Translations under genes and position numbers: made by a program | Source of the DNA: Aricia agestis | Taxonomy: Eukaryota > Arthropoda > Insecta > Lepidoptera > Lycaenidae | Assembly (NCBI RefSeq): GCF_905147365.1 | Contig: NC_056417.1 | Span: forward strand, 10,562,501-10,626,500 | Direction of reading: 5' to 3' | Length of the DNA: 64,000 bases | The notes under the pieces: model-generated | What the model was told of the DNA's origin: nothing | Databases searched by the model: none | Seen by the model: only the letters and a program-made list of their open reading frames with translations | In this document: in pieces, positions 20,594 through 31,307 of the stretch | How positions within the stretch are numbered: the stretch's first letter is position 1 | Layout of the letters: every line of letters starts with the position of its first letter

Positions 20594-22861
20594 AGGAGAC
20601 ACTAATGACATATGCCCACTTTCGCTATAATCGGTCATAAAATCGATATATTGTTGTTTAAGATCCGAATCACGAGAAAGACGTCTTTCAATAGCATGAA
20701 AGCGTCGAAGAGCTATATCTCTAGAGCCTTCAAAAATTGGCTCTCCGTTATCCTTGAAAAGAAGAGAAACGAAATATCTACCTGTCTCGTCACGGTAGTG
20801 ATTATTGGTGAAAGTACTTTCACACAATTGATCTTCTGGAGAAAGACGAGAGGAAGATGGAACGGTATCGATTTCCCAGAAACGTTGAACGATAGTATTT
20901 AAATTATTGTCAAGAGCCTGAGAAGCAGGCATACCTAACAAACACGAAGAAGCGAGTTTACTTTTACCTAGGAGAAGCCATCCGAAAATAGAATTGAACG
21001 CTTGTGGTTGAGAAGCGCTAGCTTTTATACGTTGCTCAAGAAGCGACTCAGCGAAAACATCGGCACCCAACAAAACGTCGATAGGACCAGGAATGTCAAA
21101 ACCAGGATCAGCAAGCGGTAATGTTTTAAGTTCCCACCCATTCGTGTTGAGCTTCGCTATGGGTTGCTCGCCGCATATGTTTGGAACAACGAACATATCA
21201 AGACGGAACTTATCGTTATTGTTAACACCTATATCGCAAGTAATCACACCGTCCACCGCAGCAGGATTACTTCCTAGGCCAAGAATTTTGACGGAAGTAG
21301 CGATAGGCTGCAAGCGCAGCTGTTGTGCAGCTCGAGCCGTTATAAAGTTATTTTGACTTCCGGTATCAAAAAGCGCGCGAAAACTATAAAAATCGCCGGA
21401 TGCGTCGCGAATCTGTATTATGGCGGTCGCTAGTAACACCGTCGTCGGAGACGGAGAAGAAATTTCCTTCGATACTAAGGTCGTTGAACTTGACTTGTCA
21501 TCGGATGACACGGAATTAGTTTTCGGTTCACTCTCGCGATGCAAAAGAGTGTGATGTTTACGTTTACATTGTTTACACGCAAATATTGAAGCGCACTGTT
21601 GCACGGAATGTGACGCGTTCAAACAGTTGTAACACCATTTCCTGTCAGTGGCCACGGCCATACGTTCATCCGTCGATTTTGAAAGAAAAGATTGACAAGC
21701 CATTATGCTATGTTTATCGCCGCAATAAGAGCATTTACGACCAGGCGGTAATGTAGACGATACCTTAGTAGGGCTGCCGTTCCGTGCAGCGCCAGTACTA
21801 GTACGAGAAGAAACTAGTGTGACATTTTGTCGCTTCGATCTCAACGAATTTATCGGAAACTCTTTAGACAATGGCGCGGATTTGTTATTAACAGTGCGGT
21901 CGGTAAAATGAGTATCACGAATCAAAGCTTCACATTTTGAACGCAAAAAATCTTTAATTTGAATATAGGATGGAAGATCCACATCACTATGTTTTTCTTC
22001 TAATTCGCGTCTTAATTTAGGATCGAGCTTCGCTAAAATGTGATAACAAAGAACAAAATCCCACTGCTCGACAGGTAAACTTAATTGTTTCAATATAGTT
22101 AAGTTTTCTTCGATAGTATCAAGCGAGTTTCGAAAATCGTGAGCGTTACCTATTTTAAAATTAACTTCTAAAATGTCACGCCAACATGTAAAAGCTAGTT
22201 CGCGTTTATTCTCGTATCGATTTCTGAGCGCATCGTATGCACTATTGTAATGCTCCGCCGCGACAGGAAACGTCCGAATTAACGATAAGGCATCACCGCG
22301 TAAAACGGAAACTAAATAATGAAATTTCTCAATATTAGTTAATTGAGAGCACTCGTGAATCAATGCGTTATAAGTTGAAATGAATTCCGGCCACGATTTT
22401 ATAGCCCCTGAAAATGTAGGTAACGATATCTTCGGTAAACGTATGTTGCTACCCGGCGCAGCTGCGACTGAGTCGCGCCGCGACCGCAAGTCATCCGGTT
22501 GAGAAGATGAACTCGGTTCATATTTACGTTGCAGCATAACCACTTGAAAATACATGTCGTCGAACATCTCCTGAATCTCGTTATCTTTGTCGTCGACGTC
22601 ATCCTTTAAAAGATCTAAAATTATAAAATGCGCCTCTTGAAAGTCGTTAGCAATAGATTTTAATTCTTGACAATATGAAAGAAATAACTCGACCTTTGAT
22701 TGGTCAGACTGAGCCGAGTTCCCGACGTCCAAGGCTCTCGCTATACGATTATATGCGATAGTGCGTTTACGACGCAAACTAGGTAAATTATTAATCGTAT
22801 AAGACGATTCGATACATTTCTTAACCGTAGGTTTAGATTTACGCCTCGCTAGATAAGACAT
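20591..22861 (-). CDS. gag-pro: BEL/Pao Gag-protease, 756 residues
   Basis: Begins at ATG 22861-22859. Residues about 140-290 form the DUF1759-type Gag core (LPKISLPTFSG, W at 156, FHYLVSVLRGDAL). Zinc-knuckle-like cysteines and histidines occupy about 377-441 (CX2CX3HX4C, then CX2CX4HX4C, then CX2C with histidines). The aspartic protease active site is DTGS at 499-502, followed by a flap-like glycine region and LLGADVF near 597-603. The last about 90 residues are the linker into RT. The frame ends at TAA 20593-20591 and the RT frame continues in the same phase with no other stop, so in most relatives this would be one polyprotein. Confidence 0.93.
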   Translation of the reverse strand: MSYLARRKSKPTVKKCIESSYTINNLPSLRRKRTIAYNRIARALDVGNSAQSDQSKVELFLSYCQELKSIANDFQEAHFIILDLLKDDVDDKDNEIQEMFDDMYFQVVMLQRKYEPSSSSQPDDLRSRRDSVAAAPGSNIRLPKISLPTFSGAIKSWPEFISTYNALIHECSQLTNIEKFHYLVSVLRGDALSLIRTFPVAAEHYNSAYDALRNRYENKRELAFTCWRDILEVNFKIGNAHDFRNSLDTIEENLTILKQLSLPVEQWDFVLCYHILAKLDPKLRRELEEKHSDVDLPSYIQIKDFLRSKCEALIRDTHFTDRTVNNKSAPLSKEFPINSLRSKRQNVTLVSSRTSTGAARNGSPTKVSSTLPPGRKCSYCGDKHSIMACQSFLSKSTDERMAVATDRKWCYNCLNASHSVQQCASIFACKQCKRKHHTLLHRESEPKTNSVSSDDKSSSTTLVSKEISSPSPTTVLLATAIIQIRDASGDFYSFRALFDTGSQNNFITARAAQQLRLQPIATSVKILGLGSNPAAVDGVITCDIGVNNNDKFRLDMFVVPNICGEQPIAKLNTNGWELKTLPLADPGFDIPGPIDVLLGADVFAESLLEQRIKASASQPQAFNSIFGWLLLGKSKLASSCLLGMPASQALDNNLNTIVQRFWEIDTVPSSSRLSPEDQLCESTFTNNHYRDETGRYFVSLLFKDNGEPIFEGSRDIALRRFHAIERRLSRDSDLKQQYIDFMTDYSESGHMSLVSP

Positions 22862-23587
22862 AATTATAAATCACCACAACAAACGATAAGGTTAAGTTCG
22901 TTTCAATCGATAATAATAATTGAAAATGAATTTTAAAAGTACGTAAACAACTATGCAAGTTCGAGGAATGTGACTTGATATAAATCTAAGCCACTGAACT
23001 AGACACTGCACTATTATAGAAATTATTTAATGTCTATGCAAGAATGTTTTACGAAAACTATTACGATATACTACTAATCGTTTGAAAATATCGATAAGAA
23101 TATTGTTTAGTAGAAAATAAATTATTAACTTCACAATAATTAATTTATGAAGTGAAAAATTCCAATCGTTACGTGCGATATGCGCATCTACTGTAATACA
23201 TCGATGGCCTGAAGTTGCGTAAACAACTTGAAGTACCTAATATGCCTCGGTGCGTTCGGTACGGTGCGTTGCTAAGTTCACTCGATACGATATTATTTGC
23301 AATAATGCTAACTGCAAATTGTTAAGAAAAAAAGAACATGCAACATTGAAATAGAAATATCACTAGGCAAAATTAGGGTTTTTTAAGTTGGAACATTTAA
23401 CCTTGAATAGAAGTTGCGAGAACGTTCGATAACTTTTTATGAAAATGAAATGCGGTAGTTGTGAAAAGAAATGGAGCAAAGATTATGCTTATTTTTCGTT
23501 AATTTGGAATCCTAAACTATGTTTGCAGGTATGATTACGAATGAATAAATCGGTATTTGGCAGGCTGAATGCATTTTTACCTAGAAA
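22862..23587 (-). other. BEL 5' leader
   Basis: About 725 bases between the primer site and the Gag ATG. AT-rich, no long open frame, no clear secondary repeat. Probably carries the packaging signal, which I cannot locate. Confidence 0.6.
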
Positions 23588-23605
23588 TCCCTGGTTTCGG
23601 CACCA
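23588..23605 (-). other. Primer-binding site
   Basis: On the minus strand TGGTGCCGAAACCAGGGA begins six bases after the 5' LTR. TGG matches the complement of a tRNA CCA end. The exact tRNA is not assigned here. Confidence 0.75.
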
Positions 23606-23611
23606 GAAGAA

Positions 23612-24113
23612 TGTGGCGGTATTGACGCGGTTTGAAGGAAAGATTAACGGTAATCACGCCAATTCGTCACATTGGGACGAGGAATAGAGATTCCTCGACG
23701 TTACACACAACAATGAGCAACCAAAAACAACGAGCACTCACCAGATTTGCTGGAAGACGCCGTTGAGTGGGTTCAGTAGCTCCTCGATACGTCTGTTGGT
23801 TCTGTGGATGTCTGGGTAAATTCAGCTGGCCAGCTATCACGTTAGGATTTAGGATTCCAATGTCCACACACGATTCACCAGTAATTTTGGTGTAACTCGC
23901 GATCGCGGTAATGTGCAATTAATTAGATGCACGCGTTACAAAGTCTTGAGACGCTCTCGGCGAGAGGCGGAAAACGAATATGGCGACTCCCGCGTCAAAC
24001 AGCGTCACAGGATCGTGTCTCGCCCGTCATTGGCTACTATCGTTGTGTGCGTTAACAGGTGACAAGTTGACGCGCGGTAAATATGAATTTTGAATTATTG
24101 TAGAAACGATACA
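23612..24113 (-). repeat. BEL 5' LTR, 502 bp
   Basis: Same sequence as 17006-17504 apart from the extra tta. It should contain the promoter of the element; no clear TATA box can be assigned with confidence. Confidence 0.95.
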
Positions 24114-24320
24114 CTCGTAATACATAATGGCAACATAATACAAAGTAAAAAGACGCTTAAAATTTTCAAAAAATCCTCAATTATATGTGTACTTTAATAT
24201 TAAATAAAAAAAATATAAAGGGGGCTCCCATACAAAAAACACAATTTTTTCCATATTTTCGCTCTATAATGGTACGGAACCCTTCGTGTGCGAGTCCGAC
24301 TCGCACTTGGTCGATTATTA

Positions 24321-25613
24321 TTTCCGCTACAACCTTAGTGCGACTTAGCAAATACAAAAAAAAGAATTAGCGAAATCGGCTCAGCCGTTCTCGAGATTTG
24401 CCCTTAGTAAAACATTTCGCGATTCATTTTTATATTAAAGATTTACGTAACGGATAAACTGGAGAAAATTGTTGTACTTGTCAAGTCATACTTACAAATC
24501 AGACAAGGAAGAAAGCGTTAATAATGTAACTAGCTAAAAGCCGAGCTTTGTGAAGGCTCGCGTCGTCACACCTTGACTGACTGATGATAACACATCTACA
24601 TACAAATACAAATTACCTACTATGTTAAAGCACAAATCAATTATAGGCGTGATAGTTTTTCCGTAAAGTACCACAAAATGTCCAGGTTGTGGGATATACT
24701 AGGGCTCGCTTTGTTCGCCCTGGTAAACAACTGGTTTTTTGTCATTTCATGTACTTAACAGTGTTGTTAATTGGTTAACCTTTTATCATAAGCCAATCAA
24801 AAACTATAATGAATAGATCAAATTCAATCAAAAACCCTATAGGTGTACTCTTTAATAGCCAATCAATCATAAGTAGGTGAATACAATGAAATATTCAAAG
24901 GCCGATTCAACAATTAAGTCCATAATTCACACTCTGACGCTTTAAATCAATTATATCGCATTAAGCTAATATACAATTATACTATTGAATGATGCAGTAT
25001 AATGGGTTCCATGTAGTTCTACAATAACAAACGTATAGAGGTGCTAAGAGTAGTTGTGAGCGAATAAGACGGGCGACTGTTGCGCGAACGCTACGAACTT
25101 CGCGACTAGAACCGGAGAGTTTAGTTTAGATATTTTTGACGGCAAAGTAAAATGACAAAAAATGGGATTTGACATAACGCTATGAGTCATAGACATTGCG
25201 ACGTGTTATGTCAAATTCCGTACATTTTAATGTATCTAACTTCGCTGTCAAACTAACGTGTGCACGAGAATTTAATACGAGAGCTAAATCAATTTTACCG
25301 CAAAGTAAGATATCATAAAGTGTAGTTTTACAATATATTTTGTTTTCTTCGCTGTTGAAATTATCGAATACAACACTAAATACCATTCGCGGTTACAGTC
25401 TCTTGTCGCTGTGCGAGTCGCTCTCTCTAGGAACTGAATGCTAAGTTAACAAGCATATAATAGCGAGGACTAATTACAGCGGAAATTAAGCCGATCTTGG
25501 CAGGAACCACTTCGATATCTGCCTCTAATAATATAGCACGCAGTTCCTGGTAGTAATTATTTAGTTACTTCTCCTCATTAGAATATTATACTAGTAATAA
25601 TAGAGGTATAGGT
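24321..25613. other. No gene seen; repeat fragments
   Basis: 24361-24450 resembles a short LINE 3' end (gcgaaatcggctcagccgtt). 25130-25256 has imperfect inverted arms around gacataac / gttatgtc. The rest is unrecognised AT-rich DNA. Confidence 0.45.
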
Positions 25614-25735
25614 AGACTTCGTATCACTATTGCCCTGATATAAATCTTCCCTGAACGTCCACGTATATTTCAAGACTAAGATAAGTCAAATCGGTTTTGC
25701 CATTTTCGAGTTTTAGCAAGACTAACGAAATTACA
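25614..25735 (+). mobile_element. LINE 3'-end fragment, R2-related
   Basis: acttcgtatcactattgccc, cttccctgaacgtccacgta and cgagttttagcaagacta follow the R2 order seen at 3328 and 53011, with more divergence. Confidence 0.45.
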
Positions 25736-26300
25736 GTATCTATGGCTACCATAGAAAATAAAGAGGATATTCATTCCTCTCCTACGCCGCGCCGACGATC
25801 CAATCTTACTCCATGTTATGAATTTTCGATCAGATCACGTATAAAATATTTTGTGGGCTCTAGCCACCCCAAAAAAATCATGACAGCGCTGACTTCTAAA
25901 ATTGGTTAAAAGAAAATTGGTTTGTACTTTGTATACCTCGATACAACAAAACCAGTATAGATGCTAAACCACATGTGGCCTCCGCCTTACTTTTAAATGA
26001 AATTTCGCAAGTCAAAGGAAACTTGTTGGAACTTGTAAAGAAATAAAAAAGTTCACAAAACAACGAACGCTAAAAGTAATTCCGTGCTCGAAATACATGG
26101 GGCAAGAGAAAACTCCAACGTCTGAAACTAAACATATTATCAAATCGTTTATGTAGGTAAATGGAATTAACATATTTTGTTCTTTTTTTACAAACAATTG
26201 AGTAATTTAATCGGAAAGAACTATTTTCATAAAAAAAATTATTACTTACTCAAAATTATAACTGAAATATTTTAATATCAAAAAACTACGTGGTCGAGTA
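25736..26300. other. No gene seen
   Basis: AT-rich; the short frames at 25697-25909 and 26012-26197 show no motif. Confidence 0.5.
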
Positions 26301-26488
26301 CTAGATGACTCCCGCAAACGCAACTCTGTTGCGCCAAAATTCGTCTACCGCGCGGTAACCGTACATTTTAGAGATGAATATCCTATATCCTTTCTTGGAC
26401 TCAAAGTATCTCCAATCTTCATACGAAATTTCAGAAAAATCGTTTCAGATGTTTGGGCGTAAAGTGGTAATAGACAGACAGTTGACAA
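26301..26488 (-). mobile_element. HelA copy
   Basis: On the minus strand it ends gcgcaacagagttgcg then ggagtcatCTAG next to T, the Helitron-like 3' end. The upstream part has the cggtaaccgtacatttt-complementary block and ctcaaagtatctcc. It leads directly into the 18-bp minisatellite. Confidence 0.65.
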
Positions 26489-26592
26489 ACACTTTCAGAC
26501 GGACAGACACTTTCAGACGGCCAGACACTTGCAAACGGCCAGACACTTTCAGACGGCCAGACACTTTCAGACGGCCAGATACTTTAGACAGA
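26489..26592 (+). repeat. 18-bp minisatellite, about 5.5 units
   Basis: Unit acactttcagacggccag starts at 26489, 26507, 26525, 26543 and 26561 with single-base variants. It probably grew from the cagacag part of the HelA 5' end. Because the unit is a multiple of three, the surrounding open frame shows a repeated RRPDTF peptide, which is not evidence of a gene. Confidence 0.9.
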
Positions 26593-27097
26593 GACTTTAG
26601 CATTTATGACATCCGTATGGAATTATGGATATTGGAAATGGATTTATTTTATCACTACTTACAATTTTTCATAAAAAATAAAGCTACGTTTTTTATCCTA
26701 TGGGTAATACCTTTCCAAACTACTCTATTGACACCGCTTATATCAAAACCGAAATCGACAAAATATAGTTTATTCCTTTAAGTGGAAAATAAGCCTATAA
26801 TATTATATCCATCGCAGCTGGGTCATATTACAGCTAGCCGTTTTCAAAAACTGACTACAAAATTACAGTTAGTTTATTTAAAAACAGTTTTTTTAACTGC
26901 ACAGTTTGATACAGAACCATTATTTAACGGCAGAATCGAAGCGATCAGTTTAGTCGAAGCCAACAAATGATGGAGTTGATTTATAACTCGCAATCAAACA
27001 CAGCATCAACTGTTATGCTGCAATGATTTATTGACGGCTTAACATACGATGGATGTTGAAAATACAGCTTGACAGGCTTGCTGACTTTAAAAAAACT
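26593..27097. other. No gene seen
   Basis: AT-rich; frames at 26374-26781 and 26782-26970 lack recognisable domains. Confidence 0.5.
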
Positions 27098-27500
27098 AGC
27101 TATTTGACCGAGCTTTGCTCGGTATTCGATAAAACACGAATAATATGCCATTTTCACTGCACTGTAAAACTCTGGAACGAACTGTCACCAGCAGTATTTC
27201 CGGACCTATACGACCTGCAAACCTTCAAGAAAAGAGCGTATTCCCTCTTAAAAGGCCGGCAACGCACCTGCAGCTCTTCTGATGTTACGAGTGTCCATGG
27301 ACGACGGTAGTTGCTTACCATCAGGTGACCCGTTTGCTCGTTTGCCCCCTTATTTATATATGATTCCTAGCTAGATCGATTTATCGCCCCCGAAACCCCC
27401 TATATACCTACTAAATTTCATGAAAATCGTTGGAGCCGATTCCGAGATTCCAATTATATACATTTATATATATACAAGAATTGCTCGTTTAAAGATATTA
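27098..27500 (+). mobile_element. Repeat D2 interrupted by a LINE end
   Basis: ctagctatttgaccgagctt to tgccattttc, then, after the insertion, tgattcctagctagatcga to aagaattgctcgttt. The two parts join to match the copy at 15566-15768. Confidence 0.75.
27156..27357 (+). pseudogene. 5'-truncated LINE: RT ORF C-terminus plus 3' UTR
   Basis: The insert in D2 carries an open frame with VKLWNELSPAVFPDLYDLQ then FKKRAYSLLKGRQRT, which resembles the C-terminal end of Jockey/CR1-type reverse transcriptase ORFs (a WN-L-P---F----L--FK pattern). It runs into ggccggcaacgcacctgcag, the 3' block of SINE A, and ends at gcccccttattta. Only about 50 codons remain, so it is a dead 5'-truncated copy. It identifies the likely LINE partner of SINE A. 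Confidence 0.7.
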
Positions 27501-27505
27501 ATATA

Positions 27506-27620
27506 AATATAAAATTAAGAGGGGTTCCCATACAAAAAATACAAATTTTGGCCTAATTTTGCTCTATAATGGTACGGAACCCTTCGTGCGCGAGTCCGAC
27601 TCGCACTTGACCGGTTATTT
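27506..27620 (+). mobile_element. Repeat G, 3' part
   Basis: ggggttcccatacaaaaaat, tataatggtacggaaccc, gcgcgagtccgactcgcac match the end of the G copy at 59.6-60.0 kb. Confidence 0.65.
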
Positions 27621-27641
27621 CTATATAATATATTTTTTTAA

Positions 27642-27752
27642 TAAAACCGACTACAAAATTCCTTATCTTCAAAACTACTAAACCGATTTTGATAAAACTT
27701 GAAGTATTCTCTAAGTTAACAATACCTTGTACAACAAAAAAAAACATAGCAC
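27642..27752 (+). mobile_element. Repeat D fragment
   Basis: aaaaccgactacaaaattcc and aactactaaaccgattttga match the start of the D copy at 12610. Confidence 0.55.
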
Positions 27753-27795
27753 AGATACATACATAATATTATCTACACTTTTAAAAGAACATCAG

Positions 27796-28086
27796 GCATT
27801 TTCCATACAATGTTGGTCTAAAAAAAGCTGGGCGGCCAGACGTAGGATTATTTAAAATAGCTAGGCCATATTACGAACTTAAAAAAATATATGGAGTTAA
27901 CCCTGTAACTGCATTTTTTTATAAAATGAAGCAAACCTACGTACGAAAACTTAAATAACTAAGGACAAAAAAAACATAGTAACAGTGTTACTTTCAAAGA
28001 ATTAGTTTACGGTATAAATAACCTAGCTATTGGAAATATTCTTAGTTCTGGCCGCGCATTTTTATTTTTTTAGACCAGAATGCCTG
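27796..28086. mobile_element. Possible MITE with caggcatt ends
   Basis: Left part caggcatt … ggtctaaaaaaa … gcggccag; right part ctggccgcgc … ttttttagacc … aatgcctg. The ends are inverted with a gap in the left arm. No target duplication found. Confidence 0.5.
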
Positions 28087-29116
28087 TGAATGAAATTTGA
28101 TCAGACGCTATATGACATTATAGACTTACGGGTCGAATTGATAAATGATAATTGATAATCCTCGATTTAACCTTCGGTCAAAAAGGGGGAAATATCATTT
28201 ATCACGTGCACTACTCGTATTTCAACTAACTATGCACAAGTCAACCAGTCTACTCAATTTCAAGTGTGACTAGGACATCGGGCTCGTGTTATACATTTTA
28301 AGCGGTGACCCAGTTTTGGCCCACAAATATAACGAGCCTTGTTGCTGGAAAAAGAACTTAACGATCTAATGGGAATAACAAAAATGCTAAATGCTTGCTT
28401 TATTTCTTCTTGTTAAACACATTTCAATGGCGTATTTGAGGTTTCTGTATTTTACGACTCTGCTTTTGATATCCACTTTTTAATGGCCACAAACAATGTT
28501 TTTCGAATTTTGTTTTCTTTTTCCTCTAACTTTATCATCTGTAAATATCCTGACGGCAAATCTGTAGACTCAGCTAGTATGCAAAAACGTAACCAACAAT
28601 AACCATCATACGTAACAATCAATCAGGTACATTATATTTCGTCGAATAAAAAAATGGAAAAGATTTGCATTATATAATAAAACATTATTGCTATAAATAA
28701 TTTTGAAACGGATCACACCTCGAAAGCGAAGAAGGGTTTCCTTAATATTGTTTCTAAGAGTGAGTTTCTAAGAATGACGTTTCTTGTATTTCACTAGAAA
28801 CACTTCTTAATTCAGTTTGCTTTGAGCTATTTGTTAGAATTCCAGGAAGGTTTTGCGTTTACGTTGCCGTCACAAAGCAGTTTATTTTAAACCTTTAACG
28901 AGAGCTCAAACGCTATTTAAATAAGGAAGCTCTTAAAAAGTATAAAACTATAATCTAATGATGTTAAAACAGTATCCCACGATACATAATATATTTGGAA
29001 AAAAGTGAAATACTATCGTATGCGTTAATCTTAATGACTTGTAGCTCAATACATTATGCATCAAAAAGTTATTTCCTTTTCGTCAACTAAACTAGGATAC
29101 AACAATTTTCCCACAC
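28087..29116. other. No gene seen
   Basis: AT-rich, nothing recognised on either strand. Confidence 0.5.
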
Positions 29117-29166
29117 GGAAATCAAACCTACACTTTAAGCCACTGGACCACGGAGGCGTTACTCGA
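29117..29166 (-). mobile_element. SINE B head fragment
   Basis: cacggaaatcaaacctac and ccactggaccacggaggcgt match the tRNA-like head of SINE B in reverse orientation; the body is missing or unrecognisable. Confidence 0.45.
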
Positions 29167-29941
29167 TAATGATGATTATAATAACTCCAGTGACTGGGGT
29201 AATTTGTTTGACATCTTAAATTTATTTAACATAAAGTAGAAATCTTTTATTACCCATAAATTTTTATCTAGAGATGACCAAAAAACTTTGTTATAAGCGA
29301 TGTCAGTTCTCACAGAGAAAAGTGACGCGAGGAGGCGATGCAAAGAGCTAATCAAATTGAATTTTATTCACTACATAAAAATTGCCATTGTTTGAATTAC
29401 AAACTGATTCTGATCACAAATATTTATCTTATGTTCTAAACAACAAGAAACTATCAGGTACAACTGGTAGTTAAGTGCATGTTTTATATATCCGCAATGG
29501 ATTATTATAACTACAGACATTCTCCAGAATATAATGAACTGAACAATGTTCTATTGAATAAAAAAAGAATTTACATCCAAAAACATCTAACCTAAATGCA
29601 GAATGTAGTTGTATTTATTGTGACAATATTCAAAACGAATTCCATACGTTTTTCAAAGAATACAGGAGCATAAAATAAAAATTCAACCAGCTATAACAAT
29701 ATGGCGGCGCGCTCTACGTATTTTAATGATCCCGTGGTCGGTGGAGATTTTCAAGAGGTAATTAAATTAAAACTTGCCATGGAAATATGGGGTCGTCATC
29801 ATTTTGAGAGCCATTAGATGTAAAAGACTTAGATTTAAAAAACAAGAGATCCAAGCATTGTAAAGAACAGAGCAAACTAAGAAGTCTGACTCACTTATTT
29901 TATAGACAACAATCTCTAAAATTTTAAAGAGAGATTAGAGA
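29167..29941. other. No gene seen
   Basis: AT-rich; nothing recognised. Confidence 0.5.
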
Positions 29942-30677
29942 ACGCCTCCGTGGTCCAGTGGTTCAGAGCATGGCTCTCGACTCGGAGCTCGTGGGTTCGA
30001 AACATGGTTATTTCCAAGTTTGGTTAGGACAATGCAGACTGATCACCTGATTGTCTGACAAGTAAGATGATCCATGCGTCAGATGAGCATGTAAAAAGTC
30101 GGTCCTGCGCCTGACCTCTCGCCAGTCGTGTCCGTCTTCCATCCCACTGGGTTATGAGAGTAAAAGGAATAGAGAGTGCTCTTGTGTACTGCGCACACAC
30201 TTGGGCACTATAAAATTACTACCGCGTAACTTGGCCTGGTTTCAATAAAACCGGCCACGGTCACCGAAACCACAATAGACATAACGACCAGTAGTTCGAC
30301 TGCAAAGAAACGGACAGGTTTCAATATCTGTCAAATTCGTCGGGTTTCACTAGGATTATGAACGGAATGTGCCTCGCGCTGGCTGATATAATTTATTTTT
30401 AAATATTTAAAATAAAGATTTTAAAATTGGATTCTGACAATTTTAATCGCATAATTATGTGCCAAAACACAAACAACAATACGACCAAAGAGGAACACGT
30501 CCAGCGAATATGTCATATATATAGTTTTAAATTCGTAGGTAACAAGTTAACAACCCTAGCGACGATTTTCGTCATAATACGTCAAATTTAAAAATTTCAA
30601 CATCAGTTCTAAGTCGGCATACTCTATCATTCTGTCTACTCTGCCGAAACCGGTGTGGGAGTTATTATTATTATTAG
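29942..30677 (+). mobile_element. SINE B copy 3, tail split by a MITE
   Basis: Head cgcctccgtggtccagtgg and body to cggtcaccgaaacc (30271), then a 372-bp insertion, then the normal SINE end gaaaccggtgtggg and an ATT run (30644-30677). The B-box region has lost several bases (ggttcgaaacatgg). Confidence 0.8.
30272..30643. mobile_element. hAT-like MITE in SINE B tail, 8-bp TSD
   Basis: ccgaaacc occurs once in an intact SINE tail but is found on both sides here (30264-30271 and 30644-30651). The ends read acaatagacataacg and, reversed, cagagtagacagaatg: diverged terminal repeats. Non-coding. Confidence 0.7.
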
Positions 30678-31307
30678 ACAACAATATTTTCTTTTCATAA
30701 AGACCACACATTTTAGAGTTAGCTTTTTATCTCGACCTTTACACCAAAACAAGAGGGAACGAGGTGCAACTCGATGAAGCAACACAAAATTTAAAAAACG
30801 TCTTGTTGTCTCGTATTATTATAGCTAGAGATCGTCCAATGGTCGAAATTCGACCTTAGTTTCAACAACATTAGAACTACTACCTATATTTTGTAAAAAA
30901 AAAATACTTGATCTCAGACTGGCTGTGTAAGCATTGTCTTATAGTATCTAAGATTCAATAAAAAACAACTATAATCCATTTTCAATTTGTCACCTTGTTG
31001 TCAAGAGACTTCAAACATAAATAAAAGAGTATAATTCGTATGTATAGACTTGTCACTCAAAAATCTGTCATTTTTCCTAGTGTGTGTGTTGTAGTGTGTG
31101 TATTGTTTTATTTGTTAAAAAAATGTATGATAAAAGCATAATTTCAAAATAATATTATCTCGATGCACTCCTTCACCATATAAACTATAACTGTGCAAAA
31201 TTTCATTCGCCTACGTTTCCCCATTTTTCGTCAAAAAGGATACAAAGTTTTTGGCTCACGTATTAATATATAGTAATTTTATAATATTATGTTAATAATA
31301 ATTATAT
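30678..31307. other. No gene seen
   Basis: AT-rich; a gtgtgtgttgtagtgtgtg patch at about 31081 and nothing else of note. Confidence 0.5.

Larger units (their letters stand above)
17001..24118 (-). mobile_element. BEL/Pao LTR retrotransposon with 5-bp TSD
   Basis: This 7.1-kb element is flanked by ctcgt at 17001-17005 and 24114-24118. It reads on the minus strand: 5' LTR 23612-24113, primer-binding site 23588-23605, leader to 22862, Gag-protease 22861-20591, RT-RNase H-integrase from 20590 to 17636, purine-rich tract near 17505-17515, 3' LTR 17006-17504. The order protease, RT, RNase H, integrase and the DUF1759-type Gag identify the BEL/Pao superfamily. No envelope-like frame fits in the 130 bases before the 3' LTR. 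Near-identical LTRs mean a recent insertion. The only visible defect is one in-frame stop. Confidence 0.95.
16388..24320 (+). mobile_element. Old repeat G split by a SINE and by the BEL element
   Basis: Three pieces (16388-16551, 16890-17000, 24119-24320) align in order with the uninterrupted copy at 59636-60040: gggtaaaaacggga and ctgtccgtctgtc, then ggctgtaactcaagaaccg, then aaggggggctcccatacaac, then tataatggtacggaaccc and gcgagtccgactcgc near the end. It is therefore the host sequence into which SINE A and then the LTR element inserted. The small hairpin gcgagt/actcgc marks its 3' end. Confidence 0.7.

Noticed and set aside
26489..26592. CRISPR-like array
   Set aside because: Adjacent 18-bp units without spacers in a eukaryotic context.
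26374..26781. 135-residue protein with RRPDTF repeats
   Set aside because: The repeats come from an 18-bp minisatellite joined to a Helitron-like fragment; no domain.
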